From Barthelona sp. PCE (taxonomy: Eukaryota; Metamonada: BaSk clade): DNA of 64,000 bases. The notes beneath the pieces are model-generated. The model was not told the origin of the DNA. It ran no database searches and saw only the letters and a list, made by a program, of their open reading frames with translations. A program made the translations under genes and the position numbers. Shown here one piece after another: positions 38,551 to 47,547 of the stretch. Position 1 is the first letter of the stretch; every line of letters begins with the position of its first letter. The DNA lies in contig JAUFOR010000001.1 of NCBI GenBank assembly GCA_040285745.1, forward strand, positions 434,001-498,000. Reading direction: 5' to 3'.

Positions 38551-39426
38551 CTAAATACTCATACTATAAATATTTCCTGTTGTTCTTTCTGCGATATATA
38601 ATCTTCTATTCATCACAGCAATGTCAGAAATCCAGTTACCCTCGGGGAGATCAACACTCCTCAACAAAGAACCATCATGCGTCAAGAAAGAGACCCTACC
38701 AATTCCTTCAGTGCTCAGATCACTGCGACCAACAATGATATGACGCTCTGTCATGCAAACAGCTGTCGGGCCAAACCCGCCTGCGAACTGATGGAAGATA
38801 GAAGCATGCCATACACCTTGAGGATGTTGGACAAATTTCAAAAGACGATTGGTGCAAGTCTCTGTAACAAAGATAACCTTCTCTTTTTTATCCATTGTGA
38901 TGGCAGAGGGGTAGGCCATGCACTCACCGGACAGGTCCTCGAGTAGCTGATCTGATACAGACATAAGCATTCCCTTTGGAGAAGCAAGAGATGTTGATCC
39001 GAAGGGACCTCCATCTACAAAGTAGAGATCTCCCAGGGCGTCAAAATAGAGGCCTGTGGGACCGCGTAAAGGAGAGCCTTCATGATCCTTGACGAATTCA
39101 ATAAGGTCTGAATCGCTTTCGAGATACAAGACAGCATGGTGGATAAGATCGCCGCAAAACAGCGCTCCGTCCTGTGAGAAACAGAGGCTTGAGACTACAC
39201 CACCCGTATTTGCAATGATATCGGGTGTTTCATCAACAATTCTAATGATATCACCGCTTGTGCTGCCCACGTATATCATGTTGTTATTAATTGCCATAGC
39301 CGAAAGGCCCGAGCACACATTTGTTAACTCGCGTTGCATTGTATGAGGAGAAATACTAGAATACGCTTTCTTTTCCTTTTCACCAGTACGTTTTTCTGAG
39401 GCAACAGAAAAGTGGATTTCGTACAT
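38551..39426 (-). CDS. NHL/SMP-30-like beta-propeller protein
   Basis: A 291-residue soluble protein with six repeated blade-like segments, for example SSLCFSQDGALFCGDLIHHA, then PTGLYFDALGDLYFVDGG, AITMDKKEKVIFVTETCTNR and ISDIAVMNRRLYIAERTT. The pattern fits the SMP-30/gluconolactonase or strictosidine-synthase-like superfamily. Residues typical of the calcium/catalytic site (Glu, Asn, Asp) are partly present, but enzyme activity cannot be inferred. The ATG at 39426 is the first in frame. It is divergent from the gene at 39449 with only 22 nt between start codons. Confidence 0.75.
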   Translation of the reverse strand: MYEIHFSVASEKRTGEKEKKAYSSISPHTMQRELTNVCSGLSAMAINNNMIYVGSTSGDIIRIVDETPDIIANTGGVVSSLCFSQDGALFCGDLIHHAVLYLESDSDLIEFVKDHEGSPLRGPTGLYFDALGDLYFVDGGPFGSTSLASPKGMLMSVSDQLLEDLSGECMAYPSAITMDKKEKVIFVTETCTNRLLKFVQHPQGVWHASIFHQFAGGFGPTAVCMTERHIIVGRSDLSTEGIGRVSFLTHDGSLLRSVDLPEGNWISDIAVMNRRLYIAERTTGNIYSMSI

Positions 39427-39448
39427 ACTGGGCAAATACAGTTAACAT

Positions 39449-40381
39449 ATGACAACTATTACACTTGATAATATGGTCAGTGATCTTCAGGCGGTCCTTG
39501 GTGAGTTTGACACCACCAAGAGGACATATCCGGGAAGCACACAAGCTAGAATGTTGCTCATGATTTACAAGCGCATCATTAAATTGGTAGGCTGTTCATT
39601 TCATGATGTTTTCCGCGATTATATGGGGTCATCTGTTCGGGTAAAGACCAAAAGCGCGCGTTTCAACCGGTCACAGAGCCTAGGAGCGTTGACATGCACA
39701 GGCTTTGACATTCCACAACAGCAAAAACCAAAACAAAAACGCTCAAAGAGTAGACCAAAGGCTGAGGAACCAATTCCACGACCACTCACGGTGGCCAGGG
39801 GAATCCAAGCACGCCCCCTTGTTGTATCCAAGGGTTCTGGAACAGTTAATTATGATGTGCGTGAAAGCAGTGTTCAGGCAGCATGCGATTCTTTTCCTAA
39901 AGCAACGCAGTTCTACAAAGATGTTAATGACGCTGCAGTATTCTGCGACATGCTCCCGGCGCCTCCACAGGTTGACGTTGAAGGGATTAGAGAACAAGTA
40001 TTACTCTTACAGAATAGAGCAAATGAGTTGCAGCTGATGAACACTCAACTAGACAGACTGTACAAGTGTGACGTAGAAGCCTTACGCAAATGCCGTGCTA
40101 GGAACGATGCGCTTGAGAGCGAACTTGAGGAGTATGGTTTAGTTGCTATTGATTTGAAGGGTGAAATTGCACGCTTAAATAAGAAGCTTTCTCTTTACGA
40201 AAGCAATGGAAATGTTCGTTTACAGAGCATTCAGGATCGAAACAACCATACAGCACGCATGGCTCAGCTTCAGAAGACACATGAGACTGAAACAAAGGTG
40301 ATACGTAGTCGGTTAAGAGCGACTGAGTTAGAGAGAGATTTTTTAAAAGATCAAGTGATGAAACTAACACAATTGGAATAA
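39449..40381 (+). CDS. Coiled-coil protein, unknown function
   Basis: I do not recognise this 310-residue protein. The first ~65 residues form a globular helical segment. A basic, Pro/Lys/Ser-rich linker (residues ~65-135, with KPKQKRSKSRPK) follows, and a coiled coil runs from ~175 to the C-terminus. The protein is basic overall. A cytoskeletal or basal-body role would fit but is not shown. Its start codon is 22 nt from that of the divergent propeller gene, so the promoters must overlap. The stop lies inside GAATAAATAAAA. Confidence 0.8.
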   Translation: MTTITLDNMVSDLQAVLGEFDTTKRTYPGSTQARMLLMIYKRIIKLVGCSFHDVFRDYMGSSVRVKTKSARFNRSQSLGALTCTGFDIPQQQKPKQKRSKSRPKAEEPIPRPLTVARGIQARPLVVSKGSGTVNYDVRESSVQAACDSFPKATQFYKDVNDAAVFCDMLPAPPQVDVEGIREQVLLLQNRANELQLMNTQLDRLYKCDVEALRKCRARNDALESELEEYGLVAIDLKGEIARLNKKLSLYESNGNVRLQSIQDRNNHTARMAQLQKTHETETKVIRSRLRATELERDFLKDQVMKLTQLE

Positions 40382-40422
40382 ATAAAAACTGTTTTTTACA
40401 GAGTATATATTACATTGAAAGA

Positions 40423-40884
40423 CTATTGGGTACGCTCAGTTAATAAGAGAGCAAATTCATCATATTCTAACTTTCCAGTTGATTCTTCGTCAAATTTGGA
40501 TACAAGACCATCAATATCAATCGCCAGGCCGTAGTCCTGCACAACACTGCGGAGTACATCAACGTTAACATGTCCTGTTTTGTCAGGATTGCCGCCACAG
40601 GCTGTGAAACTTTCAAGGGTGGCAAAGTCATCATCGGGGGTGTCAACACCCTTCAGTGCGGACACTATTGCAAGGAAGTTGCTCAGAGTGACTGTACCAG
40701 TTCCGTTATCGGAAATATGTTCGATAAGCTTAAAAAATGATTCTTCGTTTGTGGATTTGCCCAAATCGTTCAAGCAAGACCTCAGTTCCCACATGTTAAT
40801 GGTGGATGATGCGTTCCTGCTGTATTTTCTGAAGGTTTCAGTACTTCTAGCGAGTTCTTCCTGATTTAAGATTACTTCTGCCAT
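40423..40884 (-). CDS. EF-hand calcium-binding protein, calmodulin/centrin-like
   Basis: A 153-residue four-EF-hand protein of calmodulin or myosin-light-chain size. The last loop, DEESTGKLEYDE, has acidic or polar residues at positions 1, 3, 5, 9 and 12 and looks able to bind calcium. The loop around DNGTGTVTLSNF is degenerate, with no acidic residue at position 12. The loop around NPDKTGHVNVDVL also lacks the final Glu, and the first hand (RNASSTINMWELRS) has no metal-binding pattern. It is therefore a diverged family member and not calmodulin itself. It converges on the coiled-coil gene, 41 nt stop to stop. Confidence 0.85.
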   Translation of the reverse strand: MAEVILNQEELARSTETFRKYSRNASSTINMWELRSCLNDLGKSTNEESFFKLIEHISDNGTGTVTLSNFLAIVSALKGVDTPDDDFATLESFTACGGNPDKTGHVNVDVLRSVVQDYGLAIDIDGLVSKFDEESTGKLEYDEFALLLTERTQ

Positions 40885-41919
40885 TTTTATGATGCTTTTA
40901 GTGGATTACAGGGAAAATAAAAGCTGAAAACGTGTTTCAAAAGTCGTTCTCTGGGTGTAAATAAGTGGAATACACAAAACAATGTTGTAATCGTGCTTTG
41001 CGTTTGATACATGGGGATAGGCCATTTTGCACATAATAAAGGTCATGTACAAGACACATGACTTGAAATAAGAAGCTTTGATGTTTTCCAGCCACTATTA
41101 GATTTCTTCACTCTTTGAACTTGGGTAATCTTTTTTACTTTACTACTGTGTAAATAAGACTGGTTTAAACTGATGGCGAAGAATATAACCACATGGAAGT
41201 ATCATGGAAGTTTCTTTATAATATGTCATTTTATATACTTTCCCACTTGCTAATCCTCATAAATCTGTTAAATGTGGCTCTTTTTCCAAATATTGATGGT
41301 GAAAAACCTGAACATTAAATGCATGCTTCTCAAACTATTCAATAAAAAAAACTCCTCTCCTTTGATTACTATTCTGTTTTCAGGAGTCCGAATGCATACT
41401 CCTTGTTCTGACAACATAGCAAGACCATTATGAGCCAAACTCACCATTTAACATAGTAACAGTGTCATTCGCGCGTTTCAAAAATTGCTATTGTTCTTCT
41501 GTGTTAAGGTTGACGCACTGCTGCACAAGTACATCTGAGTGTTGAATTCCGCTCTCAATACTAAATGCATCTAAGCACGTCTTAATAAATTAATATTAAT
41601 TGTTTAAGGATATATAAGTGACACTTTTCAGGCATTGGTTTACATAAGAACACAGATCTGATGTGGAATTGCCAGCATACATATGTGAGTTTGTAAAGAG
41701 CGTTTAAAAATTCAATCTATGCTTTACAAGAACAAAATTGCTAATACTTTTCCAACCCTTTTCCATAACAGTTCTAAAACTTGTTTAAATATCTGAGTAG
41801 ACAATATGGGCAAAAAGAATGAATTCGTTAACAATATAAGATGAAGTTTAGAGGAAATATTAACGATGAAGAGGAATAACGATAAAATTTAACATAACAA
41901 TGTTGATTTAAACCTAATA
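40885..41919. other. AT-rich gene-free region
   Basis: About 1 kb with no reading frame or RNA gene that I can support. It is AT-rich with short purine and pyrimidine runs. It includes the promoter of the EF-hand gene on its left side. Confidence 0.5.
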
Positions 41920-42442
41920 ATGACTGAAATTTGTAATGAAATTACTATAAGAAACCCTAAAGATGAATTACATTTTAGTGCTTTAGACTTCTTTAAAGAA
42001 CATATTGACACGCTTGAGTCTCGCAAGGATGGGCAATTTTCGTTGCCTCAATCCGCCGTTTCCCCATTTGGCAAGTATTCAAGCAAACAAAATCAAATAG
42101 GCGTGATTTATGTAGATTCGAGTGATTTCAGTACAATATCTGATGATCTCAACTTTTTTGTAACCCAGGAAGCGAACATCAAGTAATTTGTTTGATATTA
42201 TAAAATCTGGATCCGATGATTATATACAACATTCTTTACTGGTTGAAAGTGATGATGAAAGTGGGTTTAAAGAATTTGATGGGGTATCATAGTTCACTTT
42301 CGTGTTTGGAGGATCCAATTTTACTATTACTTGAACAATTGAATAGTATTTTATCTTCATGTGTTTTGACAATAATTGCACACCATATTCGATTCGAGTA
42401 TATGTTGAAAATCCGTTTGACCTGTATCATTACCATTTGCAA
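41920..42442 (+). pseudogene. Decayed small gene with frame breaks
   Basis: A frame starting at the ATG at 41920 (MTEICNEITIRNPKD...) ends after 88 codons at a TAA (42184-42186). A +1 shifted frame is open from there (SNLFDIIKSGSDDYIQHSLL) to a TAG at 42290-42292 and has the same acidic, Ser-rich character. After further stops, the same second frame again looks coding (CFDNNCTPYSIRVYVENPFD...) and ends in TAATAAAA near 42442. The pattern is that of a gene with at least one indel and several nonsense changes. I cannot name the family. A short real protein of 88 residues is the alternative. Confidence 0.5.
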
Positions 42443-42992
42443 TAATAAAACTCGATGTAAACTCATTTGAATTTTTTCCTCCCTTTTACGTTTTTGCCAT
42501 TCAACATTTACCATTGTAGGTTGGAGGATTTTGCACCGGGGCTATGTTTGTTGAGATGACGCATTGATTTTAGCATTCCGCATCATTTTTTCATAAAAAT
42601 TTTTGTTTAAGAATTTACACAGTCTACGAAGTATGATCTATGATGGCAAGTTGATCTCATGTTGCCGAACTACACTTTTTTGTTCTTACAGTGTAAGCAC
42701 AAAGAAAAAAAGTTGGAAATGTTTTCACCACAAGTAAAGAGAGTTTGTTAATATCAACACCATATTCAATCTAACAGCAGTTTTTAGCTACTGTACAGCA
42801 ACCTCAACCATCTATATATTTTTAAATTGTTCATTCATTAATATCCCAAAGCAGTAATTCGTGTGTGAAAAACTCTTCCTTAATACGGCGTGTCCTGCCA
42901 TACACTGCGTGATGAGACTCTTCGTTCGATGGTGGGATTAATTAATGGGCATATTTAAATTTTAAACCTCATTTCGTATTTATTTACTCATA
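42443..42992. other. AT-rich intergenic region
   Basis: 550 nt with no gene recognised. It contains the upstream region of the DAACS symporter, with a TCATTTCG element 22 nt before its ATG. Confidence 0.5.
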
Positions 42993-44366
42993 ATGAAGTT
43001 TACAATCAATCCGTTCAAGATGCCACTATGGGTACAGATGATTCTTGCCTTAGTTCTCAGTATTCCTCTGGGTATACTTTTGGGATCAGTTGTGAGTGAT
43101 GGAGGATTGGCTGATAACTTCGTATTCAGCGCTATCGATGGAGTTGGCCAGCTTTTCCTCTCTGCGCTTAAAATCAGTGTAGTTCCACTGGTTTTCCTTG
43201 GTATGATTCTTAGCGTCAAGTCCCTCCGAAGTGAAGAGAACAAGGGCCTTGCAGGCAAGTCTCTCATATTTTTCTTATCTGTTGTCTGTTATAGCGTCAC
43301 GGTCTGTGCCATTATCACCTACTTTTTGCATCCTGGTGTTGTCAGTGGCAAGGGTGTGCTGGCTGGTGTCGATCTCAGCGGCACAGGACAATTCACCCAG
43401 GGAACAACCAAGCTGAGTGTTGGTGGTTTCATCAAGTCGCTCATGGACCCTAATCTAGTTGGCGCTCTCTCTACCAACTCCAACTTACTGTCTCTGATGG
43501 TCTTTGCAATTGCATTCAGTATTATCTTGGGCCAAATTGATGACAAGCAATCGTCACGCACAATCATGTCGATAATCTCCGGTCTTTTCGACGTGTTCAT
43601 CCAGTTCATCAAGTACGTCATCGAATACGGCTCTTTCATTGGTGTTCTCTGTCTCATGATTAAGACCTTTGCTGACATCTGGCAGAAGTTCAACGGAGAA
43701 GCCATGGCTTCCTTCCTCGGAGGCATTCTCTGGCTGTACATCGCGTCATTCACATGTTACCTGGTCTTGGCTGGCTCCTACTTCGCCTTCCTCGCCATTA
43801 AAAAGAAGATTTCCTTCAAGAGATTTATGGGTGGTTCTTCTGCTTTCCTGACTGCTTTCTCGTCTGCCAGTTCGGCCGCAGCCATGCCAGTCAACATCCA
43901 GTGCCTTGTGGACCAAGGATACCCCGAGGAGTCGTCAACTGCCATCATTGTTGCTGCAGCTACGCTATCCAAGCCTGGTAGTGCTTCCTTCTTCTGCATT
44001 GCGTGCATTTGGGTCATTGAGGCAGTTGTAGGTCCTGATCAATTGACGTTAGCTTCCATCGCCACCCTTATCATCATCTCTGTTCTCTTCTCTTTCTCCA
44101 TTCCTTCCATCCCTATGGCCTCTTTGGTCATCATCGCGTCAGTGCTCTCGTCAATGGAAGGTACGTACGGCGGAACGGATGCCTTGGTCGCGGTTTTACC
44201 TCTTTTAATTTCAGTTGATGCACTTCTTGACAGAGGACGTACGACTATCAATTCTGTTTGTCAGTACAGCTCTGCTTTGTTGCTTGATAACCCTGAAACC
44301 ATTTCTGAGGTTACTTCTAATCATTTAATCAAGGAAAAGCCTTCAGGTAATGAAAACAAGTTGTAA
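42993..44366 (+). CDS. DAACS-family (SLC1-like) sodium:dicarboxylate/amino-acid symporter
   Basis: A membrane symporter of the glutamate/dicarboxylate family, 457 residues with about eight membrane helices and two re-entrant loops. The first hairpin is Ser-rich as expected (TAFSSASSAAAMPVN), and the substrate-binding helix TM8 keeps the Asp/Arg motif (DALLDRGRTTIN). The TM7 sodium-site motif NMDGT, nearly universal in the family, reads SKPGS here (ATLSKPGSASFF), so ion coupling or substrate may differ. Codon use is GC-rich, indicating high expression. Eukaryotic microbes usually acquired such transporters from bacteria. The start ATG is well placed before the first helix. Confidence 0.9.
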   Translation: MKFTINPFKMPLWVQMILALVLSIPLGILLGSVVSDGGLADNFVFSAIDGVGQLFLSALKISVVPLVFLGMILSVKSLRSEENKGLAGKSLIFFLSVVCYSVTVCAIITYFLHPGVVSGKGVLAGVDLSGTGQFTQGTTKLSVGGFIKSLMDPNLVGALSTNSNLLSLMVFAIAFSIILGQIDDKQSSRTIMSIISGLFDVFIQFIKYVIEYGSFIGVLCLMIKTFADIWQKFNGEAMASFLGGILWLYIASFTCYLVLAGSYFAFLAIKKKISFKRFMGGSSAFLTAFSSASSAAAMPVNIQCLVDQGYPEESSTAIIVAAATLSKPGSASFFCIACIWVIEAVVGPDQLTLASIATLIIISVLFSFSIPSIPMASLVIIASVLSSMEGTYGGTDALVAVLPLLISVDALLDRGRTTINSVCQYSSALLLDNPETISEVTSNHLIKEKPSGNENKL

Positions 44367-44491
44367 GCTTGTGGTTTTTAGTCATTATTGAATTATTAAT
44401 TGTAAATTGCATCGTATGTGTGCATGTTCTTGCATGTTTTTTCTTTGTTTGTGAATTGATTGACATTTTTCGTTTTTTCAACGATTTCAAC

Positions 44492-47400
44492 ATGGTGTTG
44501 CATGATTATGGTGCAGGTGTGCCCTCTGACACCACTGGGCATCAGGGAACGCTGTCCTCAAGCGAATCTGTGCTTGATAGCAGGACAATGTTAGATACAA
44601 GTGCTTCATTTACAACAATTGATATACCAACAACGCCCCGCTCCGTCGAAAACTCTTCTTCGCCTGAAATATTGCAAAGAGGTAACGAGCGAGCATTAGT
44701 TGGTCAAGGAATTTTGCGAGCCACAATTAAGGGTGTTTCCAATGGTGGAGGTATTGGCACTACGGTGTTACACACACTAAACCCGTTCATTGGTGCATAC
44801 ATTATCCAATTGCCATTTTTTCTTAAGTTTCTCGATATTAGATTGAATGGATTTGGCTCAAAGTTTGAAAGTTTACTGGGGTGGGTTGCACTGGCCATCG
44901 TTGGCGTCACAGAATGGTTTCAGCGCGTTGTTGACGAATATTCTTGGGCAGTTTCGGGTGTAAGTGCAGTCATGATGTTAATACTCGCCCTCTGGTTGCC
45001 GTTCGCACTACAAAGGCTGATCATGTTTGGTGCACGTCGTCGCAGCCTCTGGAGAGCACTTTTTTTCAACATTTTTTATTACACTCTACTGTTTTCACTG
45101 AGTCTTCTAGCCATGGTTTGGGACTTTGGCATCACAGTAACGTTTGAACATGGTTTTGTTGTTGAAGAAGCAAGTTTTTATGTCTTCTTAGTTACTTTAT
45201 ATGCATTTCTACCGTCGATAGTTGCAATTGTAGCATTTCCCGTGGATATCATGGGCGGTGGAGCCTGGATCTTCTTGAGGGCATTTGCCGGCCGTCTGAA
45301 ACGTGCTGCAATTACTCAATACAACATCTTCAAAAATCTTTTTCTCCCCAAAGAGCTTGGGCTCTGGAGATATGCCATTAACATCCCGCTTTATGTATTG
45401 TGTGCGTTCAATTTCATCATCATCCTTATTGTTGTTGAAATAGCCGCCATAGTACACATGTTGATTCTTTCAGTACCGATCGTCTTTGGAGCTTTCCCCA
45501 CTGGCCGGAAAAAGCTTATTTTTACAACAAGAAGTGGTCTTGGAGTTGTGGGAACAGTTCGTTTATGGCAATACCCGTGCTTAATTTCGCTTCCACTGGC
45601 AATATTTGCCAAACTGCTTCACTTCAGGTTACTTTATCTTCCCTATATCGTATTTGTGTTTTTCTTTGCATATGCATTTGTCCTGGAGGTGCACCATGTT
45701 GCCCTCGTCGCCCACGTGGATAGGAGAGAAGTTGGTGCGATAACAAGCTTCCAAAATGATGAGACAGTCCGGCTCGGAACAGAATCCGCCGTCCGCTCAC
45801 TGCTATGGTCTGTCATGCCAGGCGGTTCGATCGTGACGCTCTTATCACGTTGGTTGACCGCTCCCCCTCTACGTTACAGATCGGAGTCACCCTTGTGCGG
45901 TGTGAAGTACAACACCCGAGCATGGATGTTTGCATTCTGTAGTGCTTCGTGCTACCTGGCGGGTTTCTTCCTGATCGACTCTAGTTTATGGTTTATGGTG
46001 GGTTTTCTGCTTCTTATGTTCTTTTCAAGATTCATCTATTTCAGAAGGGATGCCGAGGATTCTGTACAGGTTCTCGACTATGACGTCGCGATAGATCATG
46101 CAGAAACTCTTGATCTCGCCATGAAATCACCAAGAAGACAGAGGAAAATTGTAAGAGCTCACAACGAAGCTTTCTGCCAAGAATACTACAAACGGTTCGT
46201 AAATTCCTTTAGCGTTCCGGAGTTCACCTTCATATCACCTGAAGACCCCGTTAATATTTCAAAAATCCATGCAGATATTGTGACCGTGTCTATTGAGATG
46301 AAGATGAGCAGAAATCATTCGTTTTTCAAAGAACTCTGTCGGGAATGGTACATAAAAACAGACAAGACCTCTGCGAAGACCATTTGTGCGTTTTTATGTG
46401 GACATGAGCCTGATGCAACTAATTTTTCACAGTATTTGTTGCAAATGGCTGGTATTGCTGACGTCAGTGTCGATTATGTGTTTTCTTATTTAGCAATGCT
46501 GCTTTCCACGGAGAAACTTAGCTCAGAAACGGTCTTGACGATGGCGGACTTTTCTAAAAGAGTCATTGAAACGAGCAGCTCACATATAATGATGGGGGAA
46601 CACCATGGCATCCCCGCCGCACTGCTGTCGGACAACACGTACATCCTCGCGGGTTTTGTGATCGGGCACGTCATGAACCGCTTGGATATTGAGAACTGCT
46701 GGGATATTGAGTTCAGAACCGCAGTTGAAAGAGATTTGTCCGTTCTCAAGATTTTGCGTGCATACCAAGGCGATGTGAACCCGATGCTCGGCCTCAGGCT
46801 CGGGTGGCGCAACTTCATCGGTAACATTAACAAACTAACAATGGAGTTTCCAAATATGAGGGAGATCATTATCAAGGATCATGAGAACGTAATGGTTGGG
46901 TGCGGGTGTCTGCTTTATCACTGGTCTCTGGTCGTTGGCATCTCCAAGAAGCTGACGGTCCCTTTCGTTTCTGTTCCTGCTTACTACTTCACAAGAAACA
47001 CATGCGTAGACAGAATGGTTAGTTCCTCTGCCACGCAGTGGGACGTTGCAGCGCGGGGTTATCTGAACGCGGTGTATCTGTGTAATGAAGTGCTCAAGAC
47101 CGGCTACTTCAGTGAGTACACAACGCGTGCTCTTCTTCTTCGTGTGATAACCCCAGGAAGTTTCGTTGGATATGCAGCACCCGCCATAGTTCTGCTGTAC
47201 CTGAAGCAGGACCTGTATACGGATGTTAGCGATTTTGATGCAAGAATGAAATTTTCAGGAATTGGGCAGTGGATTTTGAGGAACTACGTTGATTCTACGC
47301 CCCATGGCACTTTCCTGCATCCTACCGTGTGTCTTTCGACCTCACGTCTCGCAGGTTACTTAGTTGAAGGAACTGATGACATATCATCGCTACGTACTGC

Positions 47401-47545
47401 CTCGGAGAACATGTTGTGGACGCCTCGCGCTGATGAACTCGATCCTACCGCTTCAGCCTTGACTGACCACATGGATGACATGATATCGTGCATCGCTCTG
47501 GGCCAAAGCAATGCAAGAATGCCTACTTTGGCAGAAAAGAAATAG
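44492..47545 (+). CDS. Very large multi-pass membrane protein, unknown function
   Basis: I do not recognise this 1,017-residue protein. A Ser/Thr-rich cytosolic N-terminus of ~70 residues precedes about ten hydrophobic spans between residues ~85 and 520. A long soluble helical C-terminal half follows, with few obvious motifs. No P-loop, pore signature or transporter family pattern was seen. The frame extends 123 nt upstream of the ATG at 44492 from a TTG codon; I prefer the ATG because the extension is hydrophobic and overlaps the promoter. The gene ends 2 nt before the stop of the convergent gene. Confidence 0.85.
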   Translation: MVLHDYGAGVPSDTTGHQGTLSSSESVLDSRTMLDTSASFTTIDIPTTPRSVENSSSPEILQRGNERALVGQGILRATIKGVSNGGGIGTTVLHTLNPFIGAYIIQLPFFLKFLDIRLNGFGSKFESLLGWVALAIVGVTEWFQRVVDEYSWAVSGVSAVMMLILALWLPFALQRLIMFGARRRSLWRALFFNIFYYTLLFSLSLLAMVWDFGITVTFEHGFVVEEASFYVFLVTLYAFLPSIVAIVAFPVDIMGGGAWIFLRAFAGRLKRAAITQYNIFKNLFLPKELGLWRYAINIPLYVLCAFNFIIILIVVEIAAIVHMLILSVPIVFGAFPTGRKKLIFTTRSGLGVVGTVRLWQYPCLISLPLAIFAKLLHFRLLYLPYIVFVFFFAYAFVLEVHHVALVAHVDRREVGAITSFQNDETVRLGTESAVRSLLWSVMPGGSIVTLLSRWLTAPPLRYRSESPLCGVKYNTRAWMFAFCSASCYLAGFFLIDSSLWFMVGFLLLMFFSRFIYFRRDAEDSVQVLDYDVAIDHAETLDLAMKSPRRQRKIVRAHNEAFCQEYYKRFVNSFSVPEFTFISPEDPVNISKIHADIVTVSIEMKMSRNHSFFKELCREWYIKTDKTSAKTICAFLCGHEPDATNFSQYLLQMAGIADVSVDYVFSYLAMLLSTEKLSSETVLTMADFSKRVIETSSSHIMMGEHHGIPAALLSDNTYILAGFVIGHVMNRLDIENCWDIEFRTAVERDLSVLKILRAYQGDVNPMLGLRLGWRNFIGNINKLTMEFPNMREIIIKDHENVMVGCGCLLYHWSLVVGISKKLTVPFVSVPAYYFTRNTCVDRMVSSSATQWDVAARGYLNAVYLCNEVLKTGYFSEYTTRALLLRVITPGSFVGYAAPAIVLLYLKQDLYTDVSDFDARMKFSGIGQWILRNYVDSTPHGTFLHPTVCLSTSRLAGYLVEGTDDISSLRTASENMLWTPRADELDPTASALTDHMDDMISCIALGQSNARMPTLAEKK

Positions 47546-47547
47546 TT

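Noticed and set aside
42216-42470. 84-codon frame following the decayed gene
   Set aside because: It overlaps the other frame of the remnant, has no homology and shows no start context.
44369-44491. N-terminal extension of the large membrane protein from a TTG
   Set aside because: No ATG occurs in it and it begins 3 nt after the previous stop; the ATG at 44492 is better placed.
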